Assembly (NCBI GenBank): GCA_900313765.1
Contig: OMSN01000140.1
Location: 1-6,661 of the forward strand
Length of the DNA stretch: 6,661 bases
Reading direction: 5' to 3'
From: an uncultured Eubacteriales bacterium
GTDB taxonomy: Bacteria; Bacillota; Clostridia; Lachnospirales; Lachnospiraceae
Position 1 is the first letter of the stretch, and the number at the start of each line of letters is the position of its first letter. The position numbers and the translations under genes are program-made. The notes under the pieces are model-generated. The model was not told the origin of the DNA and ran no database searches. It saw only the letters and a program-made list of their open reading frames with translations. Below, in pieces: positions 1-4,933 of this stretch.

Positions 1-397
<397 letters not shown>

Positions 398-398
<1 letters not shown>

Positions 399-420
399 GG
401 TCTCTCCCCTTTCTGTTGCG
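398..420. other. Abrupt junction between 16S rRNA and protein-gene flank
   Basis: After 'GCAAATCTCAA' a 16S gene of this group should continue with AAAATAACGTCTCAG. Here it continues with a C/T-rich stretch (GGTCTCTCCCCTTTCTG) and then, within about 22 bases, the minus-strand terminator of the CPBP gene. No direct repeat, inverted repeat or insertion-sequence end is visible at the break. I infer an assembly or library chimera as the likeliest cause, with a genuine rRNA-adjacent rearrangement as the alternative. Confidence 0.7.
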
Positions 421-456
421 AAAAATAAGAATGCCCGGCAGTCAGGCCGCCGGGCG
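421..456 (-). terminator. Intrinsic terminator of the CPBP protease gene
   Basis: On the minus strand a perfect 7-bp GC-rich stem (GCCCGGC, 433-439, with GCCGGGC, 449-455, nine-base loop) is followed by ATTCTTATTTTT. It lies 19 bp past the TAA of the CPBP gene and fits a rho-independent terminator for it. It faces the truncated 16S gene, so the two are convergent. Confidence 0.8.
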
Positions 457-474
457 CTGGTCCTTCAAACTGTT

Positions 475-1449
475 TTATTTCTTCACCATCTCTATGATCA
501 TCAGGATCGACATAAAGAGGATCGGGATCAGGAGTCCGACCAGGAGTTCCACAGAGAATACCCGGCCTTCCTTGCCTTTGATTCGATCCTTGCCCTTGCG
601 CGCTTCCTGATAGACCACCTCCCTGCCGGAGGCCTTCGCGATCGTACGCAGCACGATCACGGCAAGCACCGCGCAGGCTCCTGCAACCGCAGCTCCGATG
701 ATCCAGAACAGCAGTCCCAGATCCTGGACTCTGGAGGTCTGGTTCTCTGCCTCCACGATCACACTGGTGACATTCTCCGGGAGATGCCTCTCCAGATACA
801 TCAGGAAGACCGTTGTCCCGTTGATAATCGCATGCGCCAGCATGGATGCGTACACCGAACCGGATGCCTCCACCAGATAGGCCAGGAACAGGCCGATGGC
901 AAATGCATACATGAACTGGTTCAGATTGCCATGCGCAAGCCCGAACATCAGGGCTGTGAAGAATGCCGTCTTGAACAGTCCGCAGTTGCGGAAGCCCTGA
1001 AACAGGACGCCTCTGAAAATGAATTCCTCAACCAGCGGCGGCAGGATCGCTATGTACAGAATATTGAGCCACAGCGGATTCGCCCAGATATTCTGTCCGG
1101 CGTTTGTCGCGAAATAGGACACGCTCTCTTCCACCGCATTCGGAACAAACAGCTGGCTGACCAGGTTCAGGTAGTACGTGACCGGAAGGATCAGGACAGT
1201 AAACAGGATCGTCCACAGGATCGTCCGGATCCCAATCACCTTCATCCTGGTTCCGCGCATCACTTCAAACCTGTTTATGATAAGAAGGACAACCACCGGG
1301 ATCAGGAATCCCAGTTCCGCCAGCGTCGATGAACTGTAATAGTTAAAGCGATTGATCAGGCCTGTCAGGCCGAGGAGCAGGCTCATAACGACCCAGACCA
1401 CCATCATGAACAGATACTGAGTCCCTGCTAATCTGCTTTGATTACGCAT
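475..1449 (-). CDS. CPBP family intramembrane metalloprotease (Abi/CAAX protease-like)
   Basis: This is a polytopic membrane protein of the CPBP (CAAX protease and bacteriocin-processing) family, probably a glutamate-type intramembrane endopeptidase. Counting from the upstream ATG, the family motifs are all present: EEFIFRG with E143, E144 and R148; FGLAH with F171 and H175; and HAIIN with H208 and N212. Hydrophobic segments lie near 12-34, 46-62, 77-96, 126-141, 160-176, 180-198, 203-221, 246-270 and 301-322. Residues 275-300 form a charged loop before the last helix. I chose the ATG at 1449 because AGGAGG lies 9 bases upstream; the ATG at 1455 is only 3 bases from it and would add two residues (326 aa in total). 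The gene is a single transcription unit between two minus-strand terminators. Family members serve in CAAX processing, bacteriocin maturation or self-immunity, and regulated proteolysis; nothing nearby shows which applies, and there is no bacteriocin gene here. Confidence 0.9.
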   Translation of the reverse strand: MRNQSRLAGTQYLFMMVVWVVMSLLLGLTGLINRFNYYSSSTLAELGFLIPVVVLLIINRFEVMRGTRMKVIGIRTILWTILFTVLILPVTYYLNLVSQLFVPNAVEESVSYFATNAGQNIWANPLWLNILYIAILPPLVEEFIFRGVLFQGFRNCGLFKTAFFTALMFGLAHGNLNQFMYAFAIGLFLAYLVEASGSVYASMLAHAIINGTTVFLMYLERHLPENVTSVIVEAENQTSRVQDLGLLFWIIGAAVAGACAVLAVIVLRTIAKASGREVVYQEARKGKDRIKGKEGRVFSVELLVGLLIPILFMSILMIIEMVKK

Positions 1450-1458
1450 ACGCATTTT

Positions 1459-1464
1459 CCTCCT
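1459..1464 (-). promoter_or_regulatory. Shine-Dalgarno site deciding the CPBP start
   Basis: A consensus AGGAGG on the minus strand stands 9 bases from the ATG at 1449 and only 3 bases from the ATG at 1455. The spacing favours the inner ATG. Confidence 0.7.
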
Positions 1465-1519
1465 GTTGGAATGAATTTATCTTAACACGAATCGGGGCTA
1501 AATGGTAGCGCTGCATATA

Positions 1520-1548
1520 GAAAAAGAGGGACTGCTGACAGTCCCTCT
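1520..1548 (-). terminator. Intrinsic terminator of the 78-aa small-protein gene
   Basis: A perfect 10-bp stem (AGAGGGACTG, 1525-1534, with CAGTCCCTCT, 1539-1548) encloses a four-base loop. On the minus strand it runs straight into TTTTT and then CTATAT. It lies about 45 bp past the stop of the small-protein gene and separates that gene from the CPBP gene. Confidence 0.88.
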
Positions 1549-1592
1549 CATAATCGTGTATATATATCAATGATCCACGCTGCTGCTGCGTC

Positions 1593-1829
1593 TTACTGAT
1601 TGATCATGAAGTCGATCAGTTTCTGAACATCTTCCGGTTCATACGCAACCAGTTCCATCTCCGGGATATCTTCCTTCACAGAGAACACATGTGCAAGTGA
1701 GATATACTGGCTCAGTTTGCTCTTCAGATTCAGTCTGTCGCCCTCTCCTGTGACCAGCTCAACTTTTCCCTTGCAGGAATCAACAACGGTGAAAAACTTT
1801 TCAATGTCATGAATGTGCTGTACTTTCAT
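1593..1829 (-). CDS. Small protein of unknown function, 78 aa
   Basis: I do not recognise a named family. The protein is soluble and acidic, with no signal peptide, membrane segment or cysteine-pair metal motif. It looks like a compact alpha/beta fold: an N-terminal helix (residues 6-18, KFF-VVDSC), a strand pair around 22-35 (VELVTGEGDRLNL), a second helix (37-50), a strand at 57-63 (EMELVAY), and a C-terminal helix (65-76) that begins with EPED. My impression is that similar short proteins occur in Lachnospiraceae genomes without an assigned role; this comes from memory. The start is supported by AAAGGA 8 bases upstream. The gene has a convincing promoter at 1905-1932 and its own terminator at 1520-1548, so it can be expressed as a monocistronic unit, although read-through from cvfB is possible. 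That layout makes it a real gene rather than a chance reading frame. Confidence 0.8.
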   Translation of the reverse strand: MKVQHIHDIEKFFTVVDSCKGKVELVTGEGDRLNLKSKLSQYISLAHVFSVKEDIPEMELVAYEPEDVQKLIDFMINQ

Positions 1830-1904
1830 TTCAGTGTTCCTTTCTGCCCTGTATCTTCTCTTCTGATGGGCGTTTCTGCTCTTCTCATTTCTCTTGACGC
1901 CCCC

Positions 1905-1932
1905 AATATAGCACTCTGAAAATGAAATTCAA
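1905..1932 (-). promoter_or_regulatory. Sigma-A type promoter with extended -10 for the 78-aa gene
   Basis: On the minus strand TTGAAT (1927-1932, 4 of 6 to TTGACA) is followed after 16 bp by TATATT (1905-1910, 5 of 6). A TGC immediately before it gives an extended -10. The predicted transcription start is near 1898, leaving a purine-rich leader of about 70 bases before the ATG at 1829. It lies in the gap after the cvfB stop, so it gives the small gene independent expression. Confidence 0.6.
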
Positions 1933-1995
1933 GCGTTTTTTTCTTTTCCTCTGTTTTGTATTCTCTGCACGAAATGTTTTTACGAAAATTGTGCA

Positions 1996-2817
1996 TTATG
2001 CCTTGTATATTCTTCGGTCCCTGAGCTCTATCTTTCCCTCTTTCAGAAGGTGTCCGACTGCCCGCTTGAACGCATTTTTACTCAGGCCAAACTCCCTGTT
2101 GATGATCTCAGGCGAGACTTTGTCGTCAAACGGCAGCACTCCCTCGTATTCATCGATCACTTTCAGGATCAGCTCCGCATCCTTGTCCAGCTGCAGATAC
2201 GCCTTCTCTCTCACGGAGAGGTTCAGCCGCCCGTCCGGGCGCACGGAGGTGACTCTCGCGTCCACAATATCCCCTATGCGGAAGGTTCCTGCAGCCTCCT
2301 GTTTCGGTATCAGGGCGCTGTACCGGTCATCGACCGCCGCAAAGATTCCGAAGTTGTCACTGGTCTCGTAGATCCGAGCCTGTACCCTGGAATCCTTCCT
2401 GTACGGAGACTCACAGCTCAGATACGGATAGACGTTCATTGTGGCCGCCAGTCTCTCTGATTTGTCGATATAGAGAGCTGCCAGTACAGTTTCCCCGGCC
2501 TTAACCCTTCTGGTCTGCTCATGAAACGGAAGCAGAAGATCCTTGGGGAGTCCCCAGTCCAGAAATGCGCCGATCTTCGAAGTCTCTTTCACTGTCAGCA
2601 ATGCGGTCTCATGAAGGGTGATCCGCGGTGTAGCCGTCGTTGCGATCAGTCTGTCCGAAGAATCTTTATAGAGGAATACTTCCAGTTCATCCCCCTGGGA
2701 TGCCCCCTGCGGGACTTCCTTCTTCGGAAGCAGGACAGACTCTTCTCCGTCTGTCAGATACACGCCGAACTCTTTGACCCGGTCAATTCTCAGGGTCTGT
2801 TTTTCTCCTAATCTCAT
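1996..2817 (-). CDS. cvfB: CvfB-type S1-domain RNA-binding protein (YitL family)
   Basis: The 273-aa product matches the usual length and order of the CvfB/YitL family. It has three S1-like OB folds in a row (about residues 1-62, 66-128 and 140-203) and a C-terminal winged helix (about 213-273). Signature parts include GVYLTDGEESVLLPKKE in the first S1 unit, GAFLDWGLPKDLLLPF in the second and DGRLNLSVREKAYLQLDKDA at the end of the third. The tail reads FGLSKNAFKRAVGHLLKEGKI. The family binds RNA in the cytoplasm. In Staphylococcus aureus CvfB affects virulence gene expression; the role in gut Clostridia is not established. The ATG at 2817 begins the canonical MRLGE start, but its nearest purine-rich site (AAAGGACGG) is about 14 bases away, a rather long spacing. 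It lies 42 bp behind the thioesterase gene on the same strand, with no terminator between, so co-transcription is likely. Confidence 0.92.
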   Translation of the reverse strand: MRLGEKQTLRIDRVKEFGVYLTDGEESVLLPKKEVPQGASQGDELEVFLYKDSSDRLIATTATPRITLHETALLTVKETSKIGAFLDWGLPKDLLLPFHEQTRRVKAGETVLAALYIDKSERLAATMNVYPYLSCESPYRKDSRVQARIYETSDNFGIFAAVDDRYSALIPKQEAAGTFRIGDIVDARVTSVRPDGRLNLSVREKAYLQLDKDAELILKVIDEYEGVLPFDDKVSPEIINREFGLSKNAFKRAVGHLLKEGKIELRDRRIYKA

Positions 2818-2859
2818 AAATGGTTATTCCGTCCTTTCGTATAATGCGCCGATCTGCAG

Positions 2860-3573
2860 TTATCGCTCCGCAAACCGGACAACACAGTAGCTTTTGCCTT
2901 CTTTATCTCTCAGGCTGACCGTGACAACACCGTCTTCCCTGCTTACCTTCGGGCAGATCAGATCTCCCAGATGCGCCTGTGCCTTGTACTCGACCCTGGT
3001 CTCATACAGGTTAAACTTCTCAGGAAGATACATGCGCGCCATCTCGATATACTGGCCGTTGTTCACATGATGGTTCGTATCCAGGTGTGTCCTTGTCACC
3101 GGGAACGGGTCCATCTCCTCGCCCGTCTCGGGTTCCGCGACCTTGCGTGGGCTGTATTCCATATCCAGGGCCGGATCGGTTCCATACAGGTCCAGCAGCT
3201 TCTGCGGAACCTTGACGGGACGCATCCTCTCCATGTCCATGAGGACCCACACACTGTTCGCCCATGCGGCAGGCTGCCCGCTTCCGTCCAGCAGCAGCAG
3301 ATTGCGAAGTCCGTAGAAGCTGCGGAAATCATATGCCCAGGTGCGCACCGTGACCGGCTCTGCCAGCTTCGGAAAATGATCCGTGATGATCTGCCAGGAA
3401 GTGAGGATCCATGCAATATGCTGTTTTTTCAGGTAACTGACGCCGATTCCCAGGTGTTCTCCCTGGAAGGTCGCCGTATCCTGAAAATAATCAACGACAG
3501 CGCCAAGGCTCAGCCTTCCGTCTTCCCCACACTCGGAATACCGTACGTGGGAATAAAAATCATACTTGCTCAT
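2860..3573 (-). CDS. Acyl-ACP thioesterase (FatA/FatB-like, double hotdog)
   Basis: The product (237 aa from the chosen start) belongs to the acyl-ACP thioesterase family (PF01643 type). These cytoplasmic enzymes hydrolyse acyl-ACP to free fatty acid and ACP. The N-terminal hotdog has YDFYSHVRYSECGEDGRLSL and the substrate-loop region WILTSWQI. The second hotdog carries the family motif HLDTNHHVNN. Counting from an upstream ATG at 3609, D177, N179 and H181 correspond to the Asp, Asn and His catalytic residues of plant FatB. The next catalytic position, Glu-Cys in plant YRREC, reads YKAQA here (Q211, A212), which is unusual if the alignment holds. I place the start at 3573, not 3609. The ATG there has GGAGG 6 bases upstream, begins the typical MSKYDFYSHVRYSECG, and overlaps the preceding gene's stop as ATGA. 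The enzyme may tune membrane lipids or release fatty acids; chain-length preference cannot be read from sequence. Confidence 0.9.
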   Translation of the reverse strand: MSKYDFYSHVRYSECGEDGRLSLGAVVDYFQDTATFQGEHLGIGVSYLKKQHIAWILTSWQIITDHFPKLAEPVTVRTWAYDFRSFYGLRNLLLLDGSGQPAAWANSVWVLMDMERMRPVKVPQKLLDLYGTDPALDMEYSPRKVAEPETGEEMDPFPVTRTHLDTNHHVNNGQYIEMARMYLPEKFNLYETRVEYKAQAHLGDLICPKVSREDGVVTVSLRDKEGKSYCVVRFAER

Positions 3574-4076
3574 CTCTTTCCTCCGGCAGATGCTGCAGCA
3601 CTCTTCCATATGCCGGGAAGATCCTCCCGGATAAACGCATCTGTCACTTCATCTATTCTTCGTACCAGTTCCCCAGCTTCCCTGTGCTGCCCCTGGAATG
3701 ACAGCATCCATGGTGCCATGCCGTCAGCGCTGCGGTCCTGATACTGATAATGCTCTCTGACGTATTCCTGCGCGACCTTCAGCCGGTCAACACCGGCAAG
3801 ACGAAGGAAATACCGCTCTCTCATTTTCCGTCCGAGCCGGTTCCAGTCTGTACGCTCCTGATCCTTTCCCTCCCCGCAGGCAGTTTCCTGCCGGAGCAGA
3901 TCCCTCATCTGCCTGAGCACTGTGATCAGTGCTGCCGTCAGGGCTCCTGCATATGCCGGAGCGGACTGCACAGTCGACATCCCGGCTCCTTCCAGGAGCG
4001 TTGTTTCAAACCTTGTGAGTACCGGTTCTCTGAGCCGTGCGCAGCAGATCCGATACCGGTCCCAGTCCATCTGCAT
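3570..4076 (-). CDS. Unrecognised helical protein, 168 aa, coupled to the thioesterase
   Basis: I do not recognise a family. The protein is Arg-rich and predicted mostly helical, with no signal peptide. A moderately hydrophobic helix spans about residues 39-56 (AYAGALTAALITVL) and runs into a charged stretch (57-75). A second helical block, about 80-112, is rich in Arg and Tyr (RKMRERYFLRLAGVDRLKVAQEYVREHYQ). The C-terminal part, about 125-155, is amphipathic. There is a Cys pair at 11-12. The ATG at 4076 has GGAGG 10 bases upstream; another Met at residue 3 is further from it. Its TGA overlaps the thioesterase ATG by four bases, so the two are very probably made from one transcript with coupled translation. 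That argues for a related role, perhaps as a partner or regulator of the thioesterase, but this is inference from position only. Coding is supported by the ribosome binding site and the overlap. Confidence 0.7.
   Translation of the reverse strand: MQMDWDRYRICCARLREPVLTRFETTLLEGAGMSTVQSAPAYAGALTAALITVLRQMRDLLRQETACGEGKDQERTDWNRLGRKMRERYFLRLAGVDRLKVAQEYVREHYQYQDRSADGMAPWMLSFQGQHREAGELVRRIDEVTDAFIREDLPGIWKSAAASAGGKR
3580..3584 (-). promoter_or_regulatory. Shine-Dalgarno site setting the thioesterase start
   Basis: GGAGG on the minus strand is 6 bases from the ATG at 3573. It lies inside the last codons of the upstream gene, which fits translational coupling through the ATGA overlap. Confidence 0.8.
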
Positions 4077-4097
4077 CGTTTGTGAACCTCCCGGGTG

Positions 4098-4127
4098 ATA
4101 ATAACCTTATACCCCCTGATTGTGCAA
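4098..4127 (-). promoter_or_regulatory. Possible promoter of the three-gene minus-strand operon
   Basis: On the minus strand TTGCAC (4122-4127) and TATTAT (4098-4103, 5 of 6 to TATAAT) are 18 bp apart. The start would fall near 4091, leaving a very short leader with GGAGG almost at its 5' end. An alternative -10, TATAAG at 4106-4111, lacks a good -35. The region must hold the operon promoter, but the exact boxes are uncertain. Confidence 0.35.
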
Positions 4128-4182
4128 GACTATCTTTTGGCATACGTACTTTTATTACGGGTTTTACTGACTTTTTACGCCG

Positions 4183-4211
4183 TGGAGTCTTCTCTTCTCC
4201 ATTCTTATAAT
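4183..4211 (+). promoter_or_regulatory. Possible promoter of the XRE regulator
   Basis: A perfect TATAAT (4206-4211) has a weak -35 match, TGGAGT (4183-4188), 17 bp upstream. Transcription would begin near 4218, giving a leader of about 87 bases. A consensus TTGACA at 4217-4222 has no acceptable -10 at 16-18 bp, so I prefer the TATAAT. It diverges from the minus-strand operon promoter about 100 bp away. Confidence 0.4.
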
Positions 4212-4226
4212 AATCATTGACATGTT

Positions 4227-4245
4227 CGGATGCTGAAGGCATCCG
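4227..4245 (+). repeat. Perfect inverted repeat in the XRE gene leader (operator or hairpin candidate)
   Basis: CGGATGC (4227-4233) and GCATCCG (4239-4245) form a perfect 7-bp inverted repeat with loop TGAAG. It falls just after the predicted start of the XRE transcript. It could be an autoregulatory operator or an RNA hairpin. No T run follows on either strand, so it is not an ordinary terminator. Confidence 0.55.
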
Positions 4246-4304
4246 GTACTGTGTATCTATTGAGACTCAGATTTCCTTCCAGGAACGATCAGACAGTTAC
4301 CGTT

Positions 4305-4697
4305 ATGAAAGATCAGAATGAAGAGAAACTTGCAGTCCACTGCGGCAACCGCATCCGGCTGCTCCGCGAGAGTATGGGCATGAACCAGGAGGAGTTCGGA
4401 GAATTCCTTGACTGCTCAGACGAATCGATCAGCAAGATCGAACGCGGAATACATATGATGAAAATATGGAGAATGATCCGCCTGTGTCAGGCCTGCGGAG
4501 TCTCCATGGATTATCTTGTGCGCGGGATCGAGACCGGTGACACAGAGGATGTTCCCACCTATGTAATCGAGATGTACAGGAATGCGGATTCCCTGGAACT
4601 CAGCATCCTTCAGGATCACATGCAAAGCGCCAGGCGGGAGATCTCCCGCAAACAGAATCTGGAGAAACAGTACAAGGACGGTCAGGATGATTCCTGA
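4305..4697 (+). CDS. XRE-family helix-turn-helix transcriptional regulator
   Basis: The 130-aa product is a small cytoplasmic DNA-binding protein of the HTH_3/XRE (Cro/CI-like) class. The HTH domain spans about residues 11-74. It includes RIRLLRESMGMNQEEFGEFL (16-35), the recognition helix around 39-46 (DESISKIERG in context) and the closing segment CQACGVSMDYLVRG (61-74). The remaining part (86-124) is predicted helical and may mediate dimerisation; there is no peptidase or ligand domain. I start at the ATG at 4305. An upstream in-frame ATG at 4230 lies inside the leader hairpin and gives a non-family N-terminus. The chosen start has no good Shine-Dalgarno site (AGGAA is 19 bases away), so it may be weakly translated. 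The gene stands alone between a divergent operon and pncB and ends with its own terminator. Targets are unknown; self-regulation and control of the divergent operon are reasonable inferences. Confidence 0.88.
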   Translation: MKDQNEEKLAVHCGNRIRLLRESMGMNQEEFGEFLDCSDESISKIERGIHMMKIWRMIRLCQACGVSMDYLVRGIETGDTEDVPTYVIEMYRNADSLELSILQDHMQSARREISRKQNLEKQYKDGQDDS

Positions 4698-4706
4698 CCG
4701 TTCTTT
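4678..4706 (+). terminator. Intrinsic terminator embedded in the 3' end of the XRE gene
   Basis: A perfect 10-bp stem (ACGGTCAGGA, 4678-4687, with TCCTGACCGT, 4692-4701) and a TGAT loop are followed by TCTTTC. The left arm encodes the final residues, and the TGA stop (4695-4697) lies in the right arm, so coding sequence and terminator overlap. The U tract is modest. Confidence 0.75.
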
Positions 4707-4847
4707 CAAATATGTCTGTTGAACATTTGGCTATACCCCTTTATTCTGTTTGCCGCTGTTTTCCCGCGACGAAGGTTATTATAATCTCTATATGGAACGA
4801 ATGCAAGCATTTTTTCAATGATTTTTACTTTTATTTCTCTGCACAGA

Positions 4848-4856
4848 TGGTATAAT
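4848..4856 (+). promoter_or_regulatory. Extended -10 promoter of pncB
   Basis: TGGTATAAT gives a perfect TATAAT (4851-4856) with an extended TG element. The -35 region is a T-rich stretch (about 4827-4834) without a clear TTGACA, as is common for extended -10 promoters. Transcription should begin near 4863, leaving a leader of about 70 bases before the pncB ATG. Confidence 0.65.
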
Positions 4857-4870
4857 GCCTGTGATTGGCA
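4856..4870 (+). promoter_or_regulatory. Candidate operator over the pncB transcription start
   Basis: TGCC (4856-4859) and GGCA (4867-4870) form an inverted repeat with a 7-base spacer, extended by one A/T pair on each side. It begins at the last base of the -10 and covers the predicted +1, a typical repressor position. NAD salvage genes in Firmicutes are often controlled by NiaR or NrtR-type repressors; I cannot match this repeat to a known consensus, so the regulator is unassigned. Confidence 0.35.
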
Positions 4871-4885
4871 TCGCCGTCGAAACTT

Positions 4886-4914
4886 GCCGGATACCGATCC
4901 GGCTCTATTTCTTT
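4886..4914 (+). promoter_or_regulatory. Leader hairpin with U-rich tail before pncB (possible attenuator)
   Basis: GCCGGAT (4886-4892) and ATCCGGC (4897-4903) form a perfect 7-bp GC-rich stem with an ACCG loop. It is followed at once by TCTATTTCTTT (4904-4914). This is terminator-like and lies between the predicted pncB start of transcription and its ribosome binding site. I see no clear antiterminator partner, so it could be an attenuator or just a leader hairpin. Confidence 0.45.
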
Positions 4915-4920
4915 GCACAC

Positions 4921-4926
4921 AAGGAG
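4921..4926 (+). promoter_or_regulatory. Shine-Dalgarno site of pncB
   Basis: AAGGAG stands 7 bases before the ATG at 4934 and decides that start over the longer in-frame opening at 4865, which lies inside the leader. Confidence 0.85.
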
Positions 4927-4933
4927 ACTGTGT

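Noticed and set aside
784..1332. Plus-strand open frame of 182 codons
   Set aside because: It lies wholly antisense to the CPBP protease, whose motifs are intact. The translation is low-complexity, rich in Gln, Arg and His, as typical of a shadow frame.
1479..1507. TAAGAT on the minus strand as the CPBP promoter -10
   Set aside because: It matches only 4 of 6, and the hexamer 17 bp upstream (TACCAT) is poor. A promoter must be near, but these boxes are too weak to annotate.
1955..1996. TGCAC...GTGCA inverted repeat as the cvfB terminator
   Set aside because: The stem is 5 bp with a long loop, and A-rich rather than T-rich sequence follows on the minus strand. No convincing terminator separates cvfB from the small gene.
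2971..3741. Plus-strand open frame of 256 codons
   Set aside because: It is antisense to the thioesterase and its upstream partner, with no recognisable domain and no ribosome binding site.
4217..4222. Consensus TTGACA on the plus strand as a -35 for the XRE gene
   Set aside because: No acceptable -10 lies 16-18 bp downstream. The perfect TATAAT at 4206-4211 is a better candidate.
4006..4242. Minus-strand 78-codon frame overlapping the 168-aa gene
   Set aside because: It overlaps a better-supported gene out of frame and has no Shine-Dalgarno site; its N-terminal KTPRRKKSVKP is not enough to support it.
4780..4785. Perfect TATAAT on the plus strand as a second pncB promoter
   Set aside because: There is no -35 within 16-18 bp and no TG extension. 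The extended -10 at 4848-4856 is better placed, though a minor upstream start cannot be excluded.
4706..4918. Minus-strand 70-codon frame in the pncB upstream region
   Set aside because: It covers the pncB promoter and leader antisense, has no family resemblance and no ribosome binding site, and would run against the regulatory signals.
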